From: Brachycybe producta
Taxonomy: Eukaryota; Arthropoda; Diplopoda; Playtdesmida; Andrognathidae
Reading direction: 5' to 3'
Assembly (NCBI GenBank): GCA_036925085.1
Contig: JAUPFP010000003.1
Span: forward strand, 13,518,675-13,582,674
DNA length: 64,000 nt
In this document: positions 49,525 through 59,171 of the stretch, in pieces
Numbering within the stretch: the first letter of the stretch is position 1
Layout of the letters: every line of letters starts with the position of its first letter
Notes under the pieces: model-generated
What the model was told of the DNA's origin: nothing
What the model saw: only the letters and a program-made list of their open reading frames with translations
Databases searched by the model: none
Translations under genes and position numbers: made by a program

Positions 49525-49782
49525 CATATACAAGTTGAATGTTTAGACAACAAACAACAACTAATTAACATCGAAGATGTATGAAGCTGTAATTAATTTA
49601 AATACAGAATTAATAATGAATATTTACTACGTACTAAATTCATAAATGAGGTGCATATATTCCAATGTAAACAGTAAACATCCTGGTTAAAATGTTTACA
49701 TTCTTGGCATTTGATTTATGTTTTCGCCTTGGTTTTAATCAATTGATTGATTTTCAAATAATGTGTAATATGTTTGTGATAC

Positions 49783-49950
49783 AGGCATCTGTACCGAGTT
49801 TATAATTGGTTTGTTACTTGGTCTGATGTCCCATTTCCCGCCCTTTTATGAGGAACAGCAATTTCTTATTGGTTGATATTTGGCGTGACGCTCATAAAAG
49901 GGCGGGGCAAAGAAAATTCTAGTGCTGCACACAAATGCTTGTGTTTGTGA
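49783..49950. mobile_element. Diverged Mutator-type MITE
   Basis: Shares TAATTGGTTTGTTACTTGG, CGCCCTTTTATGAG and CTCATAAAAGGGCGGG with 44167-44369, with weaker ends. No clear target duplication. Confidence 0.6.
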
Positions 49951-50335
49951 CAACTGGTAAGTTTCCACTCTTATTCATGAACCTATACTGTACATGCAAC
50001 ATGTAACATGCCTGGAGACCCAGGCCAACTTTTTGACATTGCTGGACTGCCAAGCATATTCGATTTCTTACGGGTCTCTATTTCTAATTAAAGGAATAGT
50101 GATGTTTGCCTACACCTCCAAAAGGTGCTCCAAAAAGAACACACGCCACCAGTTGAATAAGATGCTTTTTATTACAACTGATGAACACACATACTTGCAG
50201 TTTCTAATACAAAAACCGACTTTACAAATAATGCTCAACTCTGAAGGAGGAGACATAAATCTGGATGAAAATATTCCTAGCATAGAATATTTTTTAGTCC
50301 CAAAAAGACTTCTTTTTGGACTTAGTCTTTAGACT
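49951..50335. other. Gene-free stretch with an unassigned 112-codon frame
   Basis: A plus-strand frame (49994-50332) starts MQHVTCLETQANF and includes YTSKRCSKKNTRHQLNK. It is not repeat-derived as far as I can see and shows no domain I recognise. It ends at the edge of the solo LTR. It could be a transposon remnant; I do not call it a gene. Confidence 0.3.
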
Positions 50336-50795
50336 TGACACACAATATTCCTTAGACACTGTGGAGGAGGAAAACTCTTTCCGTACTTTTCTGCTGTCTG
50401 CCCTCTCGAGGTTACCTTGCGGACCTGTTTTATTCTTTTGGCCCTTGGGAGGAGCCACTGATGGACAGGGATCGCCCATAGGTCAGACGGACCAATGATG
50501 AACTCTAGTCCCAAAACGTTTCCTTTTTTTGAAAAGAATTTCCTGGAATTATGCAAATACTTTCGGGGAATCTTCTCTGATTTATTTCCTGTGATCAGCC
50601 CTGAAAAAAAAGTTTGAAGGAATTCCAATTTCCTCTATGTAATTGCTTTTACATATGTTGCAGGAGGTGAAAACCCCTTTTTCGTGACACATCTTAGGGC
50701 CATCTGGGCACCAGGGGGTGCCAGACTTCAGAATGTGTGGTACACGATACCTCTCACACATGTGTATGCCGAACACATGTGCGGGTGGTGTCCCA
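50336..50795 (-). mobile_element. Solo LTR, TGTGAC family, reverse orientation
   Basis: A 460-bp element with flanks GACT (50332-50335 and 50796-50799). The minus strand starts TGGGACACCACCCGCACATG, homologous to 9290, and shares CTGGTGCCCAGATGGCCCTA. It is about half the length of its relatives, so it is internally deleted. Confidence 0.7.
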
Positions 50796-50799
50796 GACT

Positions 50800-52340
50800 T
50801 GACATACATTGTATAGTTCGTATGAATAAATATTGAGCATTTGCTCATGTGTATGAGCACAAAAACAAAACACAACTGTTGTAATGATTGCACAACTTTA
50901 GATAAAATAAAATAATTTCACACTACAAATTGCCTTTTGAATATCTTTATTTCCTGCATCAGTTTATCTGCTAGCAGCACTAGAGGAATTGCCTGAAGTC
51001 GAAACCTGCAGAACAACACCTTAGCTGGTCCGAAATGACCAAGTGCCTGATTACTATCCAGGAAATGCTGGAGTTCAACTGCAACAATTAGATGACTAGC
51101 AATACAAACTGTCCATTGATAAGAGCAGCTGAAGGCACTCCAATTGCTTACTTTATTGAGTAAAAGACTGGAAGAATTTAATGGTAATTGCTGTAATGAA
51201 TAGAAAAGATTCATCGTATAGACAATGTTTAATACCATTGAGCCCAACTATCACTGTATAAAGTAGAACAAATACTCCAAATAGTTTGCAATTGCTCCCA
51301 AAAAATTGATTTGGGTTAGGAGCGTAGACTCAACTTTTATACAACATGTGTTTCACATACAAGAAATTTTAAATATTTAAATATTTTTTTAATTGTCAGT
51401 TTGCTCGTGCTGCACGACTCCATAGATGTAAAATTAAGCGAAATTTGATGTTTCCAAAAAAACATGGTCTCGATTCTAGCCACCTTAGTACTTTTAAGCT
51501 GAATACTTAACGATAATTAACGTAATTTCTTCGTGAATGTTGTGGCTAGGTATTAACGGCGGTTTATAAAACTACGACAAAACTAACCTCGCTATACGGC
51601 CCCTCTTCATATGGCATTCACTACGGCCTTTTTTAATTATAGCTCTGTTTCTATTTACAGCCAAAAAAAAAATTCAATAGGCCTATACTTCCTATATGGC
51701 CAAAAAGAAATAGGGAAACCCCCATATCTACATGTATTTTACTATGGATGGTTGTATACCATGTTAAATCCTATTCCCTTCACTGAAGAAAAAAACTTTC
51801 TGATGACTCCGCCTGTAAAATTTAGGTTTGGTCACTTAACACAGTTTACCTCTGAGGAACTGATATTAATTTTTTTAAAAAATAAATACATGTCAAAGTT
51901 AGGTTGTATTAACCAAAACATTCCACACTATGTTTGAAAGTAGATGTCGCATTGAACCGTGTGGCAAGATTCCGATTAGAAACGTTCTTCAACATTTTAA
52001 TTTGTGTCTTTTTAGTAAGTAACATGTATGTTATTTCTGATATTTTTGTTTTTAAATATGAATATGTGTAATGATAATGTTATTTTTAAACAAAATAGAA
52101 AGCAAAACAAAAAAAAAATGCATTTCCTATGGAATTTGTATCAAAATAACCGTTTCATTATACAGCATTTCGCTTTACAGCCAACTTTCCTGGAACGTAT
52201 ATCTCGGCGTAAATATTGCCAGCTCTAGAAATCATCACTAAGTTAGGAAAAAGTCAAGTAATTTTAAGTTTTTCAAGCAAATAGTTTTAAAGTTATATAT
52301 CGACATCAAAATTCAAAATGGGTCAAATAAACCTATAGTT
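50800..52340. other. B3/B4 spacer
   Basis: 50820-51380 matches the upstream flank of B4 (56630-56830), part of the duplicated unit. 51397-51560 is homologous to an intron-2 block of the A genes. 51590-52200 is unclassified, with a 108-codon plus-strand frame (51611-51937) of no recognisable family; its edges (CGCTATACGGCCCCTC and CGCTTTACAGCC) look transposon-like. Confidence 0.4.
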
Positions 52341-52347
52341 TTTATCT

Positions 52348-55300
52348 TTAATAACAACATGGTGGTTGGCTAACTCGATACAAACTTGCATCTGAAGTTA
52401 AAGTGTTTGCAAGTGCCGTCGCCTCAGCACTGTAATCCGGGCCAGTTGTTGGATAACCAATAAATGTTACTTAGCGAAAATAACAACAACAACAACAAAA
52501 AAGTGAATTATTTGAAACAAAACGAAAAAAAAAAATAGCAATTTTAAATTACTTTGAGAAGTTCCAGTGGGATCACACAAATAGCAAATCACAATACCGT
52601 TGTCATAGCGTTTAAAGTAGACATTCTGTAATTGAGTAGCTGTAAATAAAAACAAAATATGCCAATTCTTACACAAAATACTGTTATTATGCCAATGTTT
52701 CTAAATCTGTGACCCAAAGAGCCTATCTTTGTACTTTCTTAAGCTTATTGGGACTTCTGGAGCCAGTTTCTTGGGGTCTTTTCAGATATTTCGCATGCTA
52801 AATAGAAATCCATAAAATTCACAAATTTCATCAATAGTTTGAAATTTGTTTTAATTTGCATACTTTCACTTCGTTTCTTTCTTTTGGTAAGAATACATGA
52901 TGATGATGATAGGTAATGCAGTCCATGGACTGGTAATTTGCTGCATACTCGGGAAAGGTGAAATGCAGTGGTTTCCCCTTGTCTTCTGCATATGAAGATG
53001 AAGATGAAGGATGAAGACACACACAAACAGCCATGCCTGTACCAGGATTCGAACCCGGGGAACCCGGGGGGTCCCGGGCGTCCCGGGGACCCCCCCCCCA
53101 ACACCGCAATCGAAGATCATCCCATTTCGCCACCAAGGCGTCGGCGAGAAGAATACATACAGTTTCTTAAACCGAAATTGTTCTGATTTTGCATTTTCTG
53201 TACGACTAGTGGGGTAACCCGTCATAAATGAGGGGAGCAAAATTCACAGGCAATTGTGCGCATGCACGTCGTTTTTTTCTTTTTTTACTCCTTTCATTTC
53301 AATTTCAGTCGCCCCTCCCACTTTTCTCTCTCTCCCCCCCCCCCCCCTTCTACACTTTCCAAAGGAAGAGTTCAACATATAGTTGACCTTGAGAGAAAAA
53401 AACGGTTCATTTATTCAAATTTATATAAACTCCGACGTGTTTCAATGATTTTTGTTATTCCACACACACACACACAGACCTGGGATATTATATATAATAA
53501 TTGTAGTTATTTATTGCTATTTAACATTTTTTATTAAAAGAATTTGCATTTTTTTTTTGTGGTTTATTTTTATTTGTATAAAATGAATAACTTCTAAAAA
53601 CATTATGCCTCTTTTCAGACAAGTAAAGAAGGGGCACATGTGGGCCAGTTGGCATGGGCCTACGATTTTTAGGAGGCCTATATACTCCCCTTGGTATACT
53701 CCCCATTCCTAGAGCTCAACAGAAACACCTGAAATGATTGTTTTCAGAATTTTTTTCTTCTGAAAACGTGCCATATTTTCAGAAGTTTCTCAAATGAAAA
53801 ACTCTGAAAACGAAACAGGAACCGGAGAAATAAGAAAAGTGTTTGCAAGCAATGCAAGCACTGCAGCCAGTGTGACAGGCAGTTAGAAATAGGTGAAAAC
53901 TTCAGTTGGCTCCGCCCGGCGCCCTTGTTATGACGACTGGCAACTTCTAATTGGCTGGTTATGAAGTCTGACGTCACATGCTCCGCCCTTTTCAACTTCA
54001 GACTATACATAACCAGCCAATTAGAAGTTGCCAGTCGTCATAACAAGGGCGGAGCCAACTGAAGTTTTCACCTATTTCTAACTATACCTGTGCCAGTGTG
54101 ACCATACAACCAAACTGTAGAAGCCACGTGGATGACACTGAGACACAAATACACTACCATCGGTCTTACGGTGGGTGCTAAGGGCAACATTCCCACATTC
54201 ATTCAACATAATAAGTTTCCTTTGCAGTTTATCACAAATCGATACATTACGCTCGCTCATAGATCCAAAAAACCTGTTAACGTAGAGTCTTGGGGTCTAA
54301 ACCCCTTGAGTTAAGAGGTTTATTGGATCTAACTTCATCTAAGGTATCGAAAAGCATTTTTGTTTTGGTTTTGAACTTACGGGCGTCATCGTATACAAAC
54401 AAACAAGTTCCATTGCTCAGTAACTGAGATGTTGCAAAAACACTGGAAAGCACACCATTGCTGTCAAAAACAAAGAGAAAACATAAAGAAAATTACATAC
54501 AACATCATAATTAAGTGCAAGGCAAGTGGGCACAGAGCTCAGGGCTCGGAAATAGAAGGCACAAATAGGTGCCCCCCCCCCGGTTGGTACCTTGCACCAG
54601 GGCCGGACTGGCTAGTGGATGGCCCCACCGGCTATGAAATTGTGTTGGCCCCATTTTTTTAATTTATTTATTTTTGGCCCCCAATTGACCGGCGATCGTC
54701 GGTCAGCCAGCCGGCCGGGCCAGTCCGGGCCTGCCTTGCACCCTCTTTACATGTTGTTATCATGACACTTCATTGTTAAGAAAGTTCCACTTTTTTTTTT
54801 AAAAAAAGTACAGGGTTGTATTATTTATTTTATACATAAAACATAAACTTTGTATAAAAGGTTAAATAAATATGGGGCCCCCCTTGCAGTCCGCACAGGT
54901 AGTTCTGCCCAGCAGTAAAATGTTGTTTGCCCCACCCTTTTAATAGAACCCCCATCTTTAATAAAAATGATGGCAAAGAAAACTTACATTTTTGACAACA
55001 GCAAAATGGCGCCATTTGTGCCATTGTTATATTCATACGCACGGAAACACGTATAATTGATGATAGGGTTCTCAATCACGTACGGAACATAATACGAACC
55101 CTGAATCTAAAATGATAATTTAATGAATCCATTAGAATTAGAAAACACAACAAAATATAAAGAAAATTCGTCAGCATTGCAGCATAAAGGGCCACATGCA
55201 CTGCATCCCACCCTAAAGTGAGATGACCGAATTGAGGGAGTGAGGAATTCGAACTCGCAAAAAAAAAATAGCGGAGAATAAAATCCATCACGTGCATGAC

Positions 55301-55897
55301 ATACTGAAAAACGCGTGCGGAAGCTTGGAAAGAGTAAAGGGGGGGGGGGGGAAGGTTGGAAAGGGTAAAGGGGGGGAGAGAAACGTGGAGGGGAAAAAAG
55401 GGGGAAGGGAAATTGAAATTGAAATGAAAAGAGTAAAAAAGGAACAAACGACGCGCATGCGCGCACGAGAGAAAATGAAGATTTCATTTTCTCTTTCAAA
55501 TATAAAAAGGGGAGGGGATAATAGTAGCAAAATTAAACTACAGTTTATCACGGGCAATTGTGCCCAGCATTCGAATTTCTTTTGCTCCGCTCTTTTAGGA
55601 AACGTCATCAATTTCTAATTGGTTTGTTACTTGGTCTGCCGTCAAATTTAAAAAAAAAACTTCAACGAGTTGGAACAGAAGTTTTCAAATTTGAATTTTG
55701 AAAAAATACTTTGTGCAAGTGGAACCCATGCAGAGCCCCCAGTCAGTTATTGGGGAAAATATGAAATTGATACTTGCATTATTGTAGTCTTCTTGGGTTG
55801 TCGGGTTCATGCATTCGAAGGATGTAGGCCTATTTGGCCATTGCGAATACGAACCCAACAAAATGCCAATAAGTCCCAAAATGTTGTGGCTAACCAT
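52348..55897 (-). CDS. Secreted Cys-containing protein, subfamily B copy 4 (B4)
   Basis: Exons 55897-55778, 55106-54988, 54460-54381, 52639-52553 and 52469-52348 give an intact 175-aa frame. Signal peptide MVSHNILGLIGILLGSYSQ, then FECMNPTTQEDYNN. Exon 2 is 119 bp (one codon longer, IENPIINYTCFR) and exon 3 is 80 bp (one codon shorter); both changes keep the frame, which supports coding constraint. Exon 4 has ICYLCDPTGTSQ; the C-terminus is SQPPCCY-stop. Intron 1 donor GCAAGT, phases 0, 2, 1, 1. Introns hold a SINE, R1 copies, a Mutator-type MITE and a hAT MITE. The promoter region between ATG and inverted repeat is stretched by a (TA)n run of about 80 bp. Function unrecognised. Confidence 0.75.
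52899..53148 (-). mobile_element. tRNA-derived SINE in intron 3 of B4
   Basis: A 250-bp element flanked by a 10-bp target duplication AAGAATACAT (52889-52898 and 53149-53158). The minus strand has an A-box-like TGGTGGCGAAATGG (53135-53122) and a canonical B box GGGTTCGAATCC (53056-53045), separated by a G-rich insertion, and ends in (ATC)n. The surrounding intron matches B1 near 31290 without the SINE. Confidence 0.85.
53205..53496 (+). repeat. R1 repeat
   Basis: From ACTAGTGGGGTAACCCGTC to CACACAGACCTGGGATATTA. It lacks the internal MITE body but retains its one end ACAGGCAATTGTG. The centre is shortened (ATGGGGTTCTTGG is missing). Confidence 0.8.
53875..54091. mobile_element. Mutator-type MITE in intron 3 of B4
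   Basis: A 217-bp element with long inverted ends (ACAGGCAGTTAGAAATAGG.. and ..CCTATTTCTAACTATACCTGT) and a perfect 9-bp target duplication GCCAGTGTG (53866-53874 and 54092-54100). Confidence 0.9.
54598..54733. mobile_element. hAT-type MITE in intron 2 of B4
   Basis: A 136-bp sister of 15354-15519 with ends CAGGGCCGGACTGGC and GCCAGTCCGGGCCTG and a perfect 8-bp target duplication CCTTGCAC (54590-54597 and 54734-54741). Confidence 0.92.
55317..55640 (-). repeat. R1 repeat in intron 1 of B4
   Basis: Reverse-orientation R1: purine-rich block, CGACGCGCATGCGCGCAC, then half of the internal MITE (GTGCCCAGCATTCGAATTTC..CTAATTGGTTTGTTACTTGG). Confidence 0.75.
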
Positions 55898-55959
55898 TTT
55901 TAAGGAATGTTATAATCTGTCCCAATAAATAGGATTACGAAATCAGATCCAACCATACA

Positions 55960-55960
<1 letters not shown>

Positions 55961-56041
<81 letters not shown>
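55961..56041. repeat. (TA)n microsatellite in the B4 promoter region
   Basis: About 40 TA units, exactly where B1-B3 have a short TATATATA stretch between the first exon and the inverted repeat. Confidence 0.95.
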
Positions 56042-56043
<2 letters not shown>

Positions 56044-56046
56044 GGC

Positions 56047-56260
56047 TGTGTCCATTTGAGAAGACGGATTCTATCTCGGACGACACCGTGGGTTGGAGGT
56101 GGAGGCTAACAATGCCGGTGGAGGTAGCGAGAAAAGTACAAATGGATTGGAAAAAAAGCATATGCAATTGTAGCCTTTATGTCAAAGCTAGCCTCCACCT
56201 TCAAATCTTGTTGTTGTTGTTGTTGTCTCAGGTAGAATCGTCTCAGATGGAACGCACACC
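56047..56260. promoter_or_regulatory. Upstream inverted repeat of B4
   Basis: Left arm 56047-56116 (GTGTCCATTTGAGAAGACGG..GGAGGCTAACAATGCC) pairs with right arm 56179-56260 (GCTAGCCTCCACC..TCGTCTCAGATGGAACGCAC). The loop is short (about 60 bp). It begins 150 bp from the ATG because of the (TA)n run. Confidence 0.7.
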
Positions 56261-56264
56261 ATAT

Positions 56265-56935
56265 TTTTAGACAACAAACATCTATTTCAGGTATAAATAA
56301 TTAATCACATAATTAATGATGAATATCCAAGTAATATACATCGAGAGAGCGTACATTCATTCCAATGTAAACTGTAACAAATAATAAACATCCTTGTCAA
56401 AATGTGTATTGTTCTTATGGCATTGATTTATGTTCTTCTCCTTGGTTTAAATCGATTATGATTTATTTTTTTAGCAAAAAAAAAAAAAAAAAAAAAATTA
56501 TGTCATATATATGCTTGTGACAACAGGTACATTTTCACTCAAGACTCATGGTGAGTGTGACAACATGACATTGATAACAAAAACATCCTTTTCAGACTCA
56601 TAAAACTATGCATGGTTATATGAATAATAATAAGTGAGCACTTGCTCATGAATGAGGATGAGCACAAAAAGCAACAAAAAAAGATAAATAACATTGAACG
56701 TAACTGTCAACGTATAAATTAAAAGTAGAGCAAATACTTCAAATAATAAACAATTTGCTCGCACAAATAAATTCAGTTGGGTCAGGAGTGTTGTATTGAC
56801 TCAACTTTCGTAATAAAAAAAAAAAACACCTGTTGTACACATACCAGAAAATGGCTGCCTTTTTAAGCAAAGAATCATCAATAAAAATAGCAATGCATAG
56901 ATCTTGCAAAGTCACAACATTTGTCATTGTACTAA
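56265..56935. other. 5' flank of the B4 unit
   Basis: No gene. It shares GAGCAAATACTTC.. and CAGTTGGGTCAGGAGTG with the flanks of B1 and B3. A poly(A) run lies at about 56475. Confidence 0.5.
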
Positions 56936-56940
56936 AAATT

Positions 56941-57269
56941 ATATATATAATATCCCAGGTCTGTGTATGTATGTATGTGTGTGTGTGTGTGTGTGTGTGT
57001 GGAGTAACACTACAAAACCCTTGAAGCACGTCGGAATTTATATGAATTTGAATAAATGAACCGTTTTTTTTTCTCAAGGTCAACTATATGTTGAACTCTT
57101 CTTTTGGAAAGTGTTGAAGGGGGAGAGAGAGAGAGAGAGAGAGAGAAAAGTGGGAGGGGGTGACTGAAATTGAAATGAAAGGAGTAAAAAAAAAAGGAAA
57201 AAACGACGCACATGCGCACAATTGCCTGTGAATTTTGCTCCCGTCATTTATGACGGGTTACCCCACTAC
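56941..57269 (-). repeat. R1 repeat with (GT)n
   Basis: Reverse R1 from TATAATATCCCAGGTCTGTG to ACGGGTTACCCCACTA. It includes a (GT)n run at 56975-57001 and a (GA)n run at 57123-57146. Confidence 0.82.
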
Positions 57270-57274
57270 TTATT

Positions 57275-57833
57275 ATATATATATTAAGCCAGGTCTGTGT
57301 GTCTGTGTGTGTAACATCAGAATTTATATAAATTTAAATGAATGAACTGCTTTTTTTTTCAAGGTTAACTATATATTGCACACTCCACATCCAAGAATCC
57401 CATGATATTAAATTGGAGAGGGGGGGGGGGGGGGAAAGGTTGGAAAGTGTAGAGGGGGAGAGAGAGAGAGAGAGAGAAACGTGAAGGGAGAAAAAGTGGG
57501 AGGGGGTGACTGAAATTGAAATGAAAGGAGTAAAAAAAGGAACAAACGACGCGCATGCGCACACCAAAGAAAATGAAAAACTCATTTTCTCCTTCAAATA
57601 TAAAAAGGGGAGGGGATAATAGTAGCAAAATTAAACTACAGTTTATCACGGGCAATTGTGCCCAGCATTAGAATTTCTTTTGCTCAGCCCTTTTATGAAC
57701 GTCATCAATTTCTAATTGGGTTTGTTACTTGGTCTGACGTCATAAAAGGGCGGAGGAAAAGAAATTCTAATGCTGGGTACAATTGCCTGTGAATTTTGCT
57801 CCCGTCATTTATGACGGGTTACCCCACTAGTGT
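57275..57833 (-). repeat. R1 repeat with internal MITE
   Basis: Reverse R1 from TATATATTAAGCCAGGTCTG to GGGTTACCCCACTAGT. The full MITE hairpin is present at 57648-57792. It directly abuts the previous copy. Confidence 0.82.
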
Positions 57834-57855
57834 ATTTTATATAAATACTTTACTT

Positions 57856-58047
57856 TGCCTTGTTTCCACTGGGGTGAAAATTTGAACTTTTTGAAAATTT
57901 CAACTGGTGAAAAATTAGAAGAAACGTGCCACCACCCTCCCCCGCCCATTCACTATCATAGGCGGCGGGCCACGTGTGTTCTTGTTTTTCACCAGTTGAA
58001 ATTTTCACAAAAAAGTTCAAATTTTTGCCCCAATGGAAACAAGGTCT
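57856..58047. mobile_element. CCTTGTTTCCACTG MITE
   Basis: Inverted ends GCCTTGTTTCCACTGGGG and CCCCAATGGAAACAAGG, with inner TTGAAAATTTCAACTGGTG segments. Related elements are at 61211-61436 and 48780. Confidence 0.75.
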
Positions 58048-58049
58048 AA

Positions 58050-58805
58050 AATCTATATATTAAGATATGTGTAAACAGAACCAAATAAACCATTTTCCTA
58101 AAAATATCTAGTAGGGTAGCGCCCGTCCTAGGACGGTAAAATTTAGAAGAAAAAAAAACAGAAGTGGGACAAATCCTAAATTTTCTAGAATCCGAATCGG
58201 AATCATAAAAGATTCTCGAATCCTTCATATAAGAATCCTCTATTATTCATCAAGAAAGATAAAAATAAATGAAATAATATTAAATATTAAATTATTAATA
58301 ATTAAAAAAAAAACAGTGTGGCTTCACTCAGGGGCGCCACAAGATGATATTGGTGATCCGGGAATACCACCGAAATTGCAACAATCGCCGGGTTTTTTTT
58401 TGTTAGTGAACGCTTCTATTTGGACGTCAATGGAGTTAAAACAAATTTTATCAAAGTTTTTAACAGTTTTTTTTTAAGGTTAGGATTCGAAAAAGACGAA
58501 AAAAAGCGCGAAGATTCGAGTTTTCGAATCTCGACTATTTTTCAAGATTTGCGGGATTCGAGGACTCGAATGTCCCATCCCTAAACCTTCCAAAGTATTT
58601 AACATTTTTTAAAAGTTATGATTCGAAAGATTCGAAAAAGACGAAAAACTATTTAAAAAGAAATCGATTTTTAACGATATATCGAAAAACCGAAAACATC
58701 GAAATATCGAAAAATCAAAAATATCAGGAAAAAAAACTAAACTAGTATTAGTTATGATTTTCAACCTAATCAATTACATTTCAAAGTTGTAGAGCAATTT
58801 TTATT
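58050..58805. other. Gene-free AT-rich stretch
   Basis: Contains a palindromic CCGTCCTAGGACGG (58120) shared with 37640 and many short TTCGA-containing repeats (58480-58720). No gene seen. Confidence 0.4.
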
Positions 58806-58807
58806 TC

Positions 58808-59171
58808 ACTAGTGGGGTAACCCGTCATAAATGACGGGAGCAAAATCCACACGCAATTGTGCGCATGCGCGTCGTTTTTTTCCTTTTTTTACTCCTTTCA
58901 TTTCAAATTCAATCACCCCCTCCCACTTTTTCCCCCCTCTACGTTTCTCTCTCCCCCCTTTTACACTTTCCAACCTTTTCCCCTCTCCAATTTAATATCA
59001 TGGGGTTCTTGGATGGGAAGGGTGCAACATATAGTTGACCTTGAGAAAAAAAGCGGTTCATTTATTCATTTAAATTTATATAAATTCCGACGTGTTTCAA
59101 GGTTTGTACAGCGTTATCACAGACAGACACCCACACACGCACGCACACAGACCTGGCTTAATATATATATA
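58808..59171 (+). repeat. R1 repeat
   Basis: A full-length copy without the MITE body: ACTAGTGGGGTAACCCGTC to CACAGACCTGGCTTAATATA. Confidence 0.85.

Noticed and set aside
49994..50332. 112-codon plus-strand frame as a gene
   Set aside because: No recognisable domain, no paralogue in the window and it ends at an LTR boundary; evidence is insufficient.
51611..51937. 108-codon plus-strand frame as a gene
   Set aside because: AT-rich, no known motif, flanked by transposon-like edges; could be chance.
53040..53140. Possible tRNA gene
   Set aside because: The B box is good, but the A-to-B distance is too long, no cloverleaf forms, and target duplication plus (ATC)n tail show a SINE.
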